A DNA stretch of 64,000 nt from Leifsonia poae (GCF_027921845.1 NZ_BSEN01000006.1:1-64000), one strand, 5' to 3'; shown: positions 7,772-16,735, counted from the stretch's first letter. Notes: a model not told the origin generated them from the sequence alone. Numbers and translations are program-made.

Positions 7772-9362
7772 CGTCGGTCGCGCGAGCGCGATGCTCGCGT
7801 CGGGCACGTTCGTCTCGCGCATCCTCGGTTTCGTCAAGGCCTGGCTGCTGCTGCAGGCCATCGGCGCCGTCGCGTTCGCCTCCAACCCGTACGCGACGTC
7901 GACCATCGTCCCGAACAGCATCTACGCGCTCATCGCACAGGGCATCCTCAATGCCGTCCTGGTGCCGCAGATCGTGCGGGCGTCATCGAACTCCGACGGC
8001 GGCAAGGCCTACATCAACAAGCTCGTCACCGTCGGCATCGTCGTGTTCGCCGGCGTCGCCCTGATCGCCACGCTGCTCTCGCCGGTGCTGATGCAGCTCT
8101 TCGGTCTCCGTGGCGATGCCGCCGCGATCGCCACGGCGTTCGCCTACTGGTCGCTGCCGCAGATCTTCTTCCTCGGCCTCTACACGCTGCTCGGGGAGGT
8201 GCTCAACGCCCGCAAGTCGTTCGGGCCTTTCACTTGGGCGCCGGTGGTCAACAACGTCATCGGCATCACGATGCTGGTCATCTTCATCGCCGTCTTCGGG
8301 TCGGACCCCGACAGCCTGCGCGGCGCGCACGCGTGGAACCCCGCGATGGTGGCGCTGCTGGCCGGCGGCGCGACGCTCGGCGTCGCCGTGCAGGCGTTCA
8401 TCCTGTTCTTCTTCTGGAAGCGGATCGGACTCCGCTTCCGGTTCGACTTCGGCTGGCGCGGCGTGAACCTCGGTCACGCCGGACGCGCGGCCGCCTGGAC
8501 CTTCGGCATGCTCATCGCGACCCAGATCGCCGGCCTCGTCGAGACGAACGTGGCGAACTCGGTCGGCAAGGGATTCGCCGGTCCGGCGATCATGAACAGC
8601 GCCTGGCTGATCTTCATGCTCCCGCACGGCATCATCGCCGTCTCGATCGTCACCGCCTACTACACCCGGATGGCGGAGCATGCGCATCGCGGAGACACGG
8701 TGTCGTTCCGCTCGGACTTCTCGAACGGCGCCCGCTCCATCCTGCTGCTCATCGTGTTCTCGGCCGCCGCCCTCATCGTGGTCGCGTTCCCGCTGGCGAG
8801 CGTCTTCACTCCGACCTACCAGGACTACGGGTTCGTGCTCATCGCCTACTTGGTGGGCCTCGTGCCGTTCTCGATCGTGTTCATGGCGCAACGCGCCTTC
8901 TACTCGCTGGGCGACACCCGCACACCCTTCTACTTCACCGTCGCGCAAGTGGTCCTGATCATCGCCGGTGTGCTTCTCTGCCTCACCGTCGACCGGTCGT
9001 TCCGCGCCGCTGCCATCGCGCTCGTCGTGTCGATCGCCGGCACCGTGCAGGCGATCATCGCGATCTGGCTGCTCCGCCGGCGCATCGGGGGAGTGGACGG
9101 CAGGCGCATCCTGCGCGGCCTGTGGCGGTTCGTCGTCGCGGCCGTCGCGGCGATGATCGCCGGAGCCGGCTTCCTCGTGCTGCTCGGCGGGGTGCGGGAG
9201 GGGTCCTTCTCGGTGTCGTCGTTCTTCGGCGCGCTGGTGTCGATCGCGGTCGTGGGCGTCGTGATGCTCATCGTGTACGTGGGCTTCCTCGCCCTGCTGC
9301 GCTCGCGCGACCTGGAGGCCGGGCTGGTGCCGCTTGTGAACCGGCTCAGCCGCCGATCCTGA
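7764..9362 (+). CDS. murJ: lipid II flippase MurJ
   Basis: An integral membrane protein of the MVF/MurJ family (532 residues from this start) that flips lipid II for peptidoglycan synthesis. The N terminus VASVGRASAMLASGTFVSRILGFVK and the many hydrophobic segments (about 13-14) match the family. The GTG at 7764-7766 is chosen because it follows a GGAGAAGGA Shine-Dalgarno and overlaps the previous stop by 8 bases. In-frame starts back to 7701 would add an Arg-rich stretch lying within the preceding gene. It lacks the long pseudokinase extension of mycobacterial MviN. Confidence 0.93.
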   Translation: MASVGRASAMLASGTFVSRILGFVKAWLLLQAIGAVAFASNPYATSTIVPNSIYALIAQGILNAVLVPQIVRASSNSDGGKAYINKLVTVGIVVFAGVALIATLLSPVLMQLFGLRGDAAAIATAFAYWSLPQIFFLGLYTLLGEVLNARKSFGPFTWAPVVNNVIGITMLVIFIAVFGSDPDSLRGAHAWNPAMVALLAGGATLGVAVQAFILFFFWKRIGLRFRFDFGWRGVNLGHAGRAAAWTFGMLIATQIAGLVETNVANSVGKGFAGPAIMNSAWLIFMLPHGIIAVSIVTAYYTRMAEHAHRGDTVSFRSDFSNGARSILLLIVFSAAALIVVAFPLASVFTPTYQDYGFVLIAYLVGLVPFSIVFMAQRAFYSLGDTRTPFYFTVAQVVLIIAGVLLCLTVDRSFRAAAIALVVSIAGTVQAIIAIWLLRRRIGGVDGRRILRGLWRFVVAAVAAMIAGAGFLVLLGGVREGSFSVSSFFGALVSIAVVGVVMLIVYVGFLALLRSRDLEAGLVPLVNRLSRRS

Positions 9363-9444
9363 ACCCGCTTCTCGCGGGGCTGTGACTCGGATCGGTGCGG
9401 ATTCTGAACCGTTCGGCCGCCCGCTCCGAACACACAGGTGACAC

Positions 9445-9470
9445 GGAATAGCATCCGCCTAGGATGTGTT
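9445..9470 (+). promoter_or_regulatory. SigR-type (thiol-stress sigma factor) promoter of trxB
   Basis: GGAAT at 9445-9449 is followed by exactly 18 bases and GTT at 9468-9470, the consensus GGAAT-N18-GTT of SigR in Streptomyces, whose classic target is trxBA. Transcription would start near 9477, about 50 bases before the trxB start. Direct motif match; regulation is inferred from the regulon. Confidence 0.75.
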
Positions 9471-9525
9471 CTACACGTCAGCGATTCCAATCGGGACCGC
9501 TACAGATAGTGCAAGGAGCTCCGCT

Positions 9526-10512
9526 GTGCGGCAGATCATCATCATCGGTTCCGGCCCCGCTGGGTACACGGCTGCGGTCTACGCTGCCCGTGCCAATCTG
9601 AATCCGCTGCTGATCGCCTCGTCGGTCGAGGCGGGCGGCGAGCTGATGAACACCACCGAGGTCGAGAACTTCCCCGGCTTCCCGGATGGCATCCTCGGCC
9701 CCGACCTGATGTTCAAGATGCAGGCGCAGGCCGAGAAGTTCGGCACGGAGGTCGTGCTCGACGACGTCGTGTCCGTCGACCTGTCGGGCGACGTGAAGAC
9801 CGTCACGCTCGGATCCGGTGCCGTGCACCAGGCCCTCGCGGTCATCTTTGCCACCGGCTCGGCCTATCGCAAGCTGGGACTCGACGACGAAGAGCGCCTG
9901 TCGGGCCACGGCGTCTCCTGGTGCGCCACCTGCGACGGCTTCTTCTTCCGCGAGCGCACGATCGCCGTCGTCGGCGGCGGTGACTCGGCGATGGAGGAGG
10001 CCAACTTCCTCACCCGCTTCGCCGACAAGGTGTACGTCATCCACCGCAAGGACAGCCTCCGCGCCTCCAAGATCATGCAGGACCGCGCGTTCGCCAACGA
10101 GAAGATCGAGTTCGTCTGGAACTCCGAGGTCGTGGCGATCAACGGCGACCAGACCGTGAAGAGCGTCACCCTGCGCGACACCGTGAACGGTGAGAAGAGC
10201 GACCTGGAACTCCAGGGCCTGTTCATCGCGATCGGCAACGACCCGCGCGTGCACCTCGTGCACGGTCAGCTCGACCTCACTCCGGAGGGCACCATCGCGG
10301 TCGCCGGCCGGAGCTCGAAGACGAAGGTCGCCGGTGTGTTCGCAGCCGGTGACGTGATCGACCCGACCTATCGTCAGGCGGTCACTGCGGCAGCATCCGG
10401 AACCGTTGCGGCTCTGGATGCCGAGCACTACCTCGCGACCCTCCCAAAAGACCTGCTGGCCCTAGCCGTTCCGGCTGAGGCGAGCGATCTCGAACTCACA
10501 ACAACCGCATAA
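9526..10512 (+). CDS. trxB: thioredoxin-disulfide reductase
   Basis: A 328-residue FAD enzyme that uses NADPH to reduce thioredoxin. It shows the FAD motif GSGPAGYTAA near the N terminus, the redox pair in WCATCDGFF (near residue 135), the NADPH motif GGGDSAMEEA and the second FAD motif GVFAAGDV. The start is GTG 9526-9528, preceded by AAGGAG, with the family N terminus RQIIIIGSGPAG directly after it. An upstream ATG lies in the promoter and is rejected. It forms an operon with trxA 13 bases downstream. Confidence 0.97.
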   Translation: MRQIIIIGSGPAGYTAAVYAARANLNPLLIASSVEAGGELMNTTEVENFPGFPDGILGPDLMFKMQAQAEKFGTEVVLDDVVSVDLSGDVKTVTLGSGAVHQALAVIFATGSAYRKLGLDDEERLSGHGVSWCATCDGFFFRERTIAVVGGGDSAMEEANFLTRFADKVYVIHRKDSLRASKIMQDRAFANEKIEFVWNSEVVAINGDQTVKSVTLRDTVNGEKSDLELQGLFIAIGNDPRVHLVHGQLDLTPEGTIAVAGRSSKTKVAGVFAAGDVIDPTYRQAVTAAASGTVAALDAEHYLATLPKDLLALAVPAEASDLELTTTA

Positions 10513-10525
10513 GGAGAACTACACA

Positions 10526-10852
10526 ATGTCTGCAGCACGTTCGGTCACGGACGCTTCTTTCGAGAGCGACGTCCTCAACAGCGAGAAGACCATCCTGGTC
10601 GACTTCTGGGCAGAGTGGTGCGGCCCGTGTCGCGCCGTCGGACCCATCCTCGACCAGATCGCGTCCGAGCACTCCGACAAGATCGAGATCGTCAAGCTGA
10701 ACGTCGACGAGAACCCGCAGACCGCTGCGAAGTACCAGATCACCTCCATCCCCGCGATGAAGGTGTACCAGGGTGGCGAGGTCGTCAAGACCGTCATCGG
10801 CGCCAAGCCGAAGCCCGCCCTCGAAGCCGACCTGGCCGCCTACCTCGCGTAG
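10526..10852 (+). CDS. trxA: thioredoxin
   Basis: A 108-residue thioredoxin, the cytoplasmic disulfide reductant recycled by TrxB. The active site WCGPC is at residues 31-35 (VDFWAEWCGPC) and the conserved cis-Pro loop is in TSIPAMKVYQGGE. ATG 10526 follows AAGGAG. It is the second gene of the trxBA operon under the SigR-like promoter and is followed at once by a strong terminator. Confidence 0.98.
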   Translation: MSAARSVTDASFESDVLNSEKTILVDFWAEWCGPCRAVGPILDQIASEHSDKIEIVKLNVDENPQTAAKYQITSIPAMKVYQGGEVVKTVIGAKPKPALEADLAAYLA

Positions 10853-10868
10853 CCGACCAGTCCTTCAC

Positions 10869-10904
10869 AGACCCGTCCGGCACACGCCGGGCGGGTCTTT
10901 TTTT
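10869..10904 (+). terminator. rho-independent terminator of trxBA
   Basis: A GC-rich hairpin (AGACCCG-x-CCGGC, loop ACAC, GCCGG-x-CGGGTCT) runs directly into an eight-base T-run at 10897-10904, 17 bases after the trxA stop. Confidence 0.92.
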
Positions 10905-10981
10905 GTACCTCCCGCTGTACCCCGCACCATCCGCACTGCGTTATCTCGCACCACCCGCACCAAAAGTGACACCTGCACCAC

Positions 10982-11007
10982 GTCCCGACCCGATTTCGGG
11001 TCGGGAC
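10982..11007. repeat. perfect 12-bp inverted repeat upstream of the aminotransferase gene
   Basis: The arms GTCCCGACCCGA and TCGGGTCGGGAC are perfectly complementary around a TT centre. There is no T-run, so it is not a standard terminator. It lies 45-70 bases upstream of the aminotransferase start; a -10-like TAGCAT lies just downstream at about 11019-11024. An operator or leader structure is possible. Confidence 0.6.
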
Positions 11008-11052
11008 TCCACCCAAATAGCATTGGCAAACGGCGTTAGAAACGGAAGAGAC

Positions 11053-12375
11053 GTGACTGATCAGGGCAGCCCGCGTTCACGCGGCAACAATCTGGACCCG
11101 TGGTACAACCACTACGCGCAGCGTACGAGCGGCCTGGCCGCCAGTGAGGTCCGAGCCCTGTTCGCCGTCGCCAGCCGCCCTGAGGTGGTCTCTCTGGCCG
11201 GCGGCATGCCGTTCGTCTCCGCCCTCCCCGAAGATCTGGTGGTCGGGGCGATGGATCGCGTGATGCGCGAGCAGGGTCCGGTCGCGCTCCAGTACGGCTC
11301 GGGGCAGGGCGTTCCTGCGCTTCGCGAGCAGATCCTCGACGTGATGGCTCTCGAGGGCATCAGCGGGAGCGCCGACGACGTCGTCGTGACCACGGGCTCG
11401 CAGCACGCTCTCGAGCTGTTCAGCAAGCTCTTCCTCGACCCGGGCGACGTGGTGCTGGCCGAGGGACCGAGCTACGTGACCGCCATGGTGATCTTCAAGT
11501 CGTACCAGGCCGAGGTCGACCACGTTCCGATGGACGAGAACGGGATGATCCCCGAAGCGTTGCGCGAGCACATCGCCCGCCTCAAGGCCGATGGCCGGCG
11601 AGTGAAGTTCTTGTACACCGTGCCGACGTTCCACAACCCCGCCGGAGTGACGCTGTCGTGGGAGCGCCGCCTCGAGATCCTCGAGATCGCGCGGCAGAAC
11701 GACATCCTGGTACTCGAGGACAACCCGTACGGGCTGCTGTATTTCGGTGAGAAGCCCCCAGCCGCGATGCGCTCCGTCGAGCGCGAGGGTGTGGTCTATC
11801 TGGGCACCTTCTCGAAGACGCTCGCCCCGGGCTTCCGCGTCGGCTGGGCGCTGGCTCCGCACGCCATCCGCGAGAAGCTCATCCTCGCGAACGAGGCCGC
11901 GGTGCTCAGCCCCAGCTCGTTCAGCCAGCTCGTCGTCTCGCAGTACCTGAGCGACGCCGACTGGAAGGCGCAGATCGACACCTTCCGCGGGGTATACCGG
12001 GAGCGCAAGGAGACGATGATCTCCGCGCTGCAGGAGCACCTCCCGGATCTGAGCTGGACGGATCCGAACGGCGGGTTCTACGTCTGGCTCACGCTGCCGC
12101 CACATCTGGACTCCAAGGCAATGCTCCCGCGCGCGGTCACGGAGCTCGTGGCATACACGCCCGGCACCGCCTTCTACGCCGACGGCTCCGGCCGCCACAA
12201 CATGCGACTCTCGTTCTGCTACCCGACACCGGAGAGCATCCGGGTGGGCATCCGCCGGCTCGCCACCGTCATCAACGGCGAGACCGACCTGCTCGAGACA
12301 TTCGCCGGCACGGGACTGCTCTCGTCCGTGCGAGCGGACCGCACGAGCAACAACCTCCCGACCGACCTCCGCTAG
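11053..12375 (+). CDS. PLP-dependent class I/II aminotransferase
   Basis: A 440-residue fold-type I aminotransferase. It shows ASRPEVVSLAGGMPF near the N terminus, the substrate/PLP loop PTFHNPAGVTLS, the PLP aspartate region LVLEDNPYGLLYF, and the PLP lysine in GTFSKTLAPGFRVGW. This pattern is closest to the 2-aminoadipate/LysN-like and MocR-type aminotransferase group, but no MocR DNA-binding domain is present. The substrate is not determined. GTG 11053 is the chosen start (GGAAGAG upstream). A D-Ala-D-Ala ligase-like gene follows after 28 bases and is probably co-transcribed. Confidence 0.88.
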   Translation: MTDQGSPRSRGNNLDPWYNHYAQRTSGLAASEVRALFAVASRPEVVSLAGGMPFVSALPEDLVVGAMDRVMREQGPVALQYGSGQGVPALREQILDVMALEGISGSADDVVVTTGSQHALELFSKLFLDPGDVVLAEGPSYVTAMVIFKSYQAEVDHVPMDENGMIPEALREHIARLKADGRRVKFLYTVPTFHNPAGVTLSWERRLEILEIARQNDILVLEDNPYGLLYFGEKPPAAMRSVEREGVVYLGTFSKTLAPGFRVGWALAPHAIREKLILANEAAVLSPSSFSQLVVSQYLSDADWKAQIDTFRGVYRERKETMISALQEHLPDLSWTDPNGGFYVWLTLPPHLDSKAMLPRAVTELVAYTPGTAFYADGSGRHNMRLSFCYPTPESIRVGIRRLATVINGETDLLETFAGTGLLSSVRADRTSNNLPTDLR

Positions 12376-12403
12376 TCGCAACGAGTTAGGAAAATACCTG
12401 ATC

Positions 12404-13372
12404 ATGGCCGATATTTCCGCTCTCGATATCGTGGTGCTCGCCGGCGGGATCTCGCACGAGCGCGACATCTCACTGCGTTCCGGCCGTCGCGTGGCCGACG
12501 GTCTCAACTCCCTCGGCCACACGGTGTCGTTCCGGGATCCGGATGCGTCGTTGCTGGGTTATCTGGCCGAGAACCGACCCGACGTGATCTGGCCGGCCCT
12601 CCACGGTGCGAGCGGCGAGGACGGCGCGCTGCGGGCGCTGCTCGAGCAGACCGGCATCCCGTTCGTCGGCTCGCGCACCGACGCCGCTCGCCTGGCCTGG
12701 TCCAAGCCGACCGCGAAGACACTCGTTGCCCGGGCCGGGGGCGCGACACCTGCGTCGGTGACCCTGCCGAAGGAGACGTTCCGCGAGCTCGGCGCCAACA
12801 GCGTTCTGGCGACGGTTCTCGCCGGGCTCGGTCTTCCCCTCGTCGTGAAGCCGGCCCAGGGTGGTTCGGCGCAGGGCGTGACGATCGTGACGACAGAGGA
12901 CGAGTTGCCGCGAGCGATGGTGGACGCGTACACGTATGCAGACGTCGCGCTCATCGAGCGCAAGGTCGAGGGCGTCGAGGTCTCGGTCGCCGTGATCGAC
13001 ACGGGCGATGGTCCGGACGCGCTGCCGGCCGTCGAGATCGAGCCTGTGGAAGGGGCTTACACCTTCAACGCCCGGTACAACGCGGGGGAGACCCGGTTCT
13101 ACGTGCCGGCGCGGCTGGACGACTCCGTGGCTGCGGCCGTGGCCGAGGCAGCGACGACCGCTCACACTGCCCTCGGGCTGCGGCACCTGTCGCGCATCGA
13201 CCTGATCGTCGACGCGGATGGCGTGCCGTGGTTCCTGGAGGCGAACGTGCTTCCCGGCCTGACCGAGACCTCGATCATGCCGCAGGCGATCGCCGCCTCT
13301 GGGCGGGACCTCGGTGACGTGTACGCGGCGCTCGCACGCGCAGCGATCGAGGACTCCGCAACGGGGCTGTAG
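12404..13372 (+). CDS. D-alanine--D-alanine ligase-like ATP-grasp protein
   Basis: A 322-residue ATP-grasp enzyme. Visible motifs are LAGGISHERDISLRSGR (N-terminal substrate domain), VVKPAQGGSAQGVTIV (ATP loop), FNARYNAGETRFYVPA and LEANVLPGLTETSIMPQA (metal and substrate residues). It is shorter than the typical actinobacterial Ddl (about 360-370), so it may be a second ligase with another substrate. It lies between the aminotransferase and parB, with the first two parS sites just after its stop. Confidence 0.85.
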   Translation: MADISALDIVVLAGGISHERDISLRSGRRVADGLNSLGHTVSFRDPDASLLGYLAENRPDVIWPALHGASGEDGALRALLEQTGIPFVGSRTDAARLAWSKPTAKTLVARAGGATPASVTLPKETFRELGANSVLATVLAGLGLPLVVKPAQGGSAQGVTIVTTEDELPRAMVDAYTYADVALIERKVEGVEVSVAVIDTGDGPDALPAVEIEPVEGAYTFNARYNAGETRFYVPARLDDSVAAAVAEAATTAHTALGLRHLSRIDLIVDADGVPWFLEANVLPGLTETSIMPQAIAASGRDLGDVYAALARAAIEDSATGL

Positions 13373-13417
13373 GGACGACTGCCGCGGCCGCCGGCCTGGA
13401 GCGGCGCTCTGCATCGT

Positions 13418-13431
13418 GTTTCACGTGAAAC
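13418..13431. other. parS site 1
   Basis: Perfect 14-bp palindrome GTTTCACGTGAAAC, the parS core bound by ParB, in the gap between the ligase-like gene and parB. Confidence 0.97.
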
Positions 13432-13474
13432 GTGATGGTGTGCGGGAGCCGCACTCGTATCGCGACAGGTCAGC

Positions 13475-13488
13475 GTTTCACGTGAAAC
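13475..13488. other. parS site 2
   Basis: Perfect GTTTCACGTGAAAC palindrome, 57 bases from site 1 and 8 bases from the parB stop codon. Confidence 0.97.
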
Positions 13489-13496
13489 CGGGAGAC

Positions 13497-14429
13497 TCAG
13501 CTGTAGCTCGGCTGGCCGATCTCATCGAGGATGCGGTTGAGGTCCTGAATGGTGGCGAAATCGACCACGATCTGGCCTTTTCGTGCACCGAGCGAAATCT
13601 TGACGCGCGTATTGAGCCGATCACCGAGCTTATCGGCGATTTCGTCGAGGTGCCCACGATGCTTGCCAGCCGTGACCTTCGTGCGTGCGGGCTTGGGCTC
13701 TTTGCTCGCGACCGCCTCAGCAGCGCGTACCGAGAGATCCTCGTTGACGATCTTGTCGGCAAGCCGCGTCATCGCAGCATCATCGTCACCGACCGAGAGG
13801 ATGGCACGGGCGTGCCCGGCGCTCAACACACCCGCCGCGACGCGGGACTGAACGCCCGAAGGCAGTTTCAGCAGACGCAGGGTGTTGGTGATCTGCGGGC
13901 GTGACCGACCGATGCGGTTTCCGAGCTCTTCCTGTGTGATCCCGAAGTCGGCGAGCAGCTGCTGGTACGCGGACGCCTCTTCGAGCGGGTTCAGCTGCGA
14001 GCGGTGCAGGTTCTCGAGGAGAGCATCACGCAGCATGTCCTCATCGGCCGTGTCCTTGATGACGGCCGGGATCGTCGGGAGCCCGAGCTGCTTGGTCGCG
14101 CGCAGCCGGCGCTCGCCCATGATCAGCTCGTACTTGTCCTTCTGCCCGGCGATCGGGCGCACGACCACCGGCTGCAGAACACCGACTTCGCGGATGCTGA
14201 CGACAAGCTCGTCGAGCGCTTCGCGGTCGAACTCGGTGCGCGGCTGTACAGCGTTGGGAACGATGTCATCGGGGGAGAGGTTCGCGAGGCGGGCCCCCGG
14301 CACAGCGACGAGCTCCTCGGCCTGCGCCGAGGAGTCGGGGAAGAAGACATCGACGGGTCGTGCCGACGAATCGGTGGTGGGGATGAGTGCGCCGATCCCG
14401 CGGCCCAGTCCTGTGCGCTTCGCTGCCAT
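13497..14429 (-). CDS. parB: chromosome-partitioning protein ParB
   Basis: A 310-residue CTPase and DNA-binding protein that loads at parS and spreads to build the partition complex. It opens with the actinobacterial MAAKRTGLGRGIGALIP. The N-terminal CTP-binding domain shows GERRLRATKQLGL and NLHRSQLNPLEEASAYQQL. The central helix-turn-helix lies around FGITQEELGNRIGRSRPQITNTLRLLKLP, and a C-terminal dimerisation segment ends the protein. Its ATG (14427-14429) shares one base with the parA stop (TAATG), so the two are translationally coupled. Confidence 0.97.
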   Translation of the reverse strand: MAAKRTGLGRGIGALIPTTDSSARPVDVFFPDSSAQAEELVAVPGARLANLSPDDIVPNAVQPRTEFDREALDELVVSIREVGVLQPVVVRPIAGQKDKYELIMGERRLRATKQLGLPTIPAVIKDTADEDMLRDALLENLHRSQLNPLEEASAYQQLLADFGITQEELGNRIGRSRPQITNTLRLLKLPSGVQSRVAAGVLSAGHARAILSVGDDDAAMTRLADKIVNEDLSVRAAEAVASKEPKPARTKVTAGKHRGHLDEIADKLGDRLNTRVKISLGARKGQIVVDFATIQDLNRILDEIGQPSYS

Positions 14430-15346
14430 TAGCGGGGTACTCCTCTTCGTGCGATCTCCGCGGCCGCCTCCAGGTAGGAGAGGGACCCGGACGAGTTCGT
14501 GTCGTAGCTGATGACGCTCTGCCCATAGCTCGGCGCTTCTGAGATACGCACCGAGCGCGGGATGATCGTGTTGAGCACTTCCTTGGGGAAGTGGGCTCGT
14601 ACGTCCTCTGCCACCTGGTGGGCGAGGTTGGTGCGCGAGTCGTACATCGTGAGCAGGATGGTCGAAACCCGGAGCTTCGGGTTCAGGTGCTTTTCGATGA
14701 GCTGAATGTTCTTGAGCAGCTGACTCAGCCCCTCTAGCGCGTAATACTCGCATTGGATCGGGATCAAGACTTCGGTCGCCGCCACGAAAGCATTGATCGT
14801 CAGAAGTCCGAGGGACGGGGGGCAGTCGATGAGCACGTAGTCGAAGTCGTATTCATCGAGGAACGTCGCGAGCGATCTGGAGAGTCGCTGCTCACGGGCG
14901 ACCATGGAGACGAGCTCGATCTCGGCGCCGGCGAGGTCGATGGTCGCGGGGATCACGAACAGTCCGTCGAACTCGGGGCTCTTCTGAATGACCTCTTCGA
15001 GTTCCTTGTCGTTGACGATGACGTCGTAGACGCTGGGCGTGCCTTCCCGGTGCTCCACGCTGAGCGCGGTCGACGCGTTGCCCTGTGGATCCAGGTCGAT
15101 TACGAGCACTCGGGCGCCCGATTTCGCCAGCGCGGCGGACAGGTTGACGACAGTCGTCGTCTTGCCGACCCCACCCTTCTGGTTCGAAATCGTGAAGATC
15201 CGAGTCCGCGAGGGGAGGGGGAGTGTTTCCGCAGCGATTGCCTGTCGGCGACGTGTCAGATCCTGAATTTCGCGCGCGAGCGGCGTCGATCCATCGAACT
15301 CCTTTGAGGTCACATCGACCTGGGCGTCCTGATCAGGATGTTTCAC
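14429..15346 (-). CDS. parA: chromosome-partitioning ATPase ParA
   Basis: A 305-residue Walker-type ATPase that moves ParB-parS complexes over the nucleoid. The deviant Walker A is KGGVGKTTT after ISNQ; the second motif is YVLIDCPPSLGLLT. The first 40 residues precede the ATPase core. The start taken is GTG 15344-15346, which lies inside parS site 3, so ParB bound there would cover the translation start region and probably the promoter. A later start cannot be excluded, since the N terminus is poorly conserved. It overlaps parB by one base. Confidence 0.95.
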   Translation of the reverse strand: MKHPDQDAQVDVTSKEFDGSTPLAREIQDLTRRRQAIAAETLPLPSRTRIFTISNQKGGVGKTTTVVNLSAALAKSGARVLVIDLDPQGNASTALSVEHREGTPSVYDVIVNDKELEEVIQKSPEFDGLFVIPATIDLAGAEIELVSMVAREQRLSRSLATFLDEYDFDYVLIDCPPSLGLLTINAFVAATEVLIPIQCEYYALEGLSQLLKNIQLIEKHLNPKLRVSTILLTMYDSRTNLAHQVAEDVRAHFPKEVLNTIIPRSVRISEAPSYGQSVISYDTNSSGSLSYLEAAAEIARRGVPR

Positions 15347-15353
15347 GTGAAAC
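15340..15353. other. parS site 3, overlapping the parA start codon
   Basis: Perfect GTTTCACGTGAAAC palindrome. The predicted parA GTG start (minus strand, 15344-15346) is part of the palindrome. Confidence 0.97.
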
Positions 15354-15554
15354 CTTGTCGCTCGATATGGTGTCCAACACCGCGTTCAGCAGTTGGGGCA
15401 GTCGTCGGGGAACAGTCGCGCCAGGGCAGCGGACCACCCGATCAACTCTAGCTTGAATGAAAGTCTGACTCGTCCGGTCCTCCTGACTGTGGATGAAACT
15501 CCGTGTTCCGCACCTGTGGAGGAAACTTCGTCCTAAATCCGCCCAGGGGCCCGC

Positions 15555-15568
15555 GTTTCACGTGAAAC
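15555..15568. other. parS site 4
   Basis: Perfect GTTTCACGTGAAAC palindrome in the parA-rsmG gap. Confidence 0.97.
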
Positions 15569-15821
15569 ATTGCCGGCACGGCCACACCCGAACAGTCAGA
15601 ACGCGGTTGGACCAACGCCCGCGAATCGGGGCCGCGACGTGATTACAGGGAAGGTCCCACCAGCCGCGCGCGATGCGGTGTTCACGGCCAGAGCACTGCT
15701 GGGGTGAGTGAGCTCTCTATAGCCGACGGGGCCGACAGTGCATCTGTGCGTGCGCAGCATCGCATCGCACCACAGAATGGACGCAGAATCCAAAGCAGCC
15801 GCAGTCGCACAGCGGTAGCAA

Positions 15822-16115
15822 TGGACGGCCCGAAGGCGCTCCTGACCCTTCGCGGGCGGGGGCCGACGGGGGCGGTAGCAACTGCTCAAAGGCACTGCTG
15901 ACGCTCCACAGCCGGACGCCGACCGGGCAGCAGTAGCAACTACCCAGAGGCACTGCTGACGCTCCACAGCCGGACGCCGACCCGGGCAGCGGCAACAACC
16001 ACCCAAAGACACTACTGACGCTCCACAGCCGTACGCCGACCGGGCAGCGGTAACAACTGCCCAAAGACACTCCAAACGCTTCGCAGTCGGACGCCGACCC
16101 CGGGGGGCGCGACAA
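15822..16115. repeat. tandem repeat, five units of 58-60 bp
   Basis: Head-to-tail units at 15822-15881 (degenerate), 15882-15939, 15940-15998, 15999-16056 and 16057-16115. Units 2-4 are closest to each other and share blocks such as CTGACGCTCCACAGCCG and ACGCCGACC; each unit ends in a CAA-type trinucleotide. A partial older copy may precede it. Lengths of 58, 59 and 60 are not multiples of three throughout, arguing against a coding repeat. Confidence 0.9.
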
Positions 16116-16735
16116 CTCCTGCCGACGTCCGCCCGCGCAGCATCGCTGATGCCAGCACGCGAGAACCGTGCGGTCATGGCCGCTCGCCGGACAATCTCTG
16201 ACTCGACACACCTGGGTACGGCGAGGCTCAGCGTCCTACAGCCGGCCTTCGCGCGCCGGAAACGGCGGACTCGTGTGAGGAGCGTCACCCTCCTGCTGGC
16301 GGCGGCGGCGATGACCTTCGGGAGAGCCCGCCGCGCGCGCGTGGAGCTGCGAACTTCTGTGGGGGAGAGCGCACACCTGGGCCGAGCACGGAGCTAGAAC
16401 CCGCGAGTCGCCTGAATCGCGAGTCGCGTCCTCCCCACGTCCGCCGCGGCCGCGACTCGCATGAGGAGGGGTGCCGCGCGCCATCCGTGAAGCCACGCCA
16501 AGTCGAGTAGTGGTGTCGAGGATTGGCCTGGTGTCAGGGCGGTCCGATCTTGACCAGCTGCAACGCTCACGCCATGCGCCGGCCGACGCCCAGTCCGTGT
16601 CGCCGAACTCGGTCTGGCGATCGGCAACCCCGTGTTGTGGCGCGAGCCTGCCGCGCCCGCCCCACGCGCTTGTACGACCGCGCTCGCCCTGTCGGGTAGA
16701 GGACCCTACGTCCAACACCGGTCGGTCGACGAAGT

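Noticed and set aside
15822-16115. Tandem repeat read as a CRISPR array
   Set aside because: Whole units repeat head to tail without unique spacers, and no cas gene is near.
15596-16288. Minus-strand open frame of about 230 codons in the parA-rsmG segment
   Set aside because: It runs through the tandem repeat, is Cys/Arg-rich and repetitive, has no Shine-Dalgarno and no domain; the repeat length is not a constant multiple of three.
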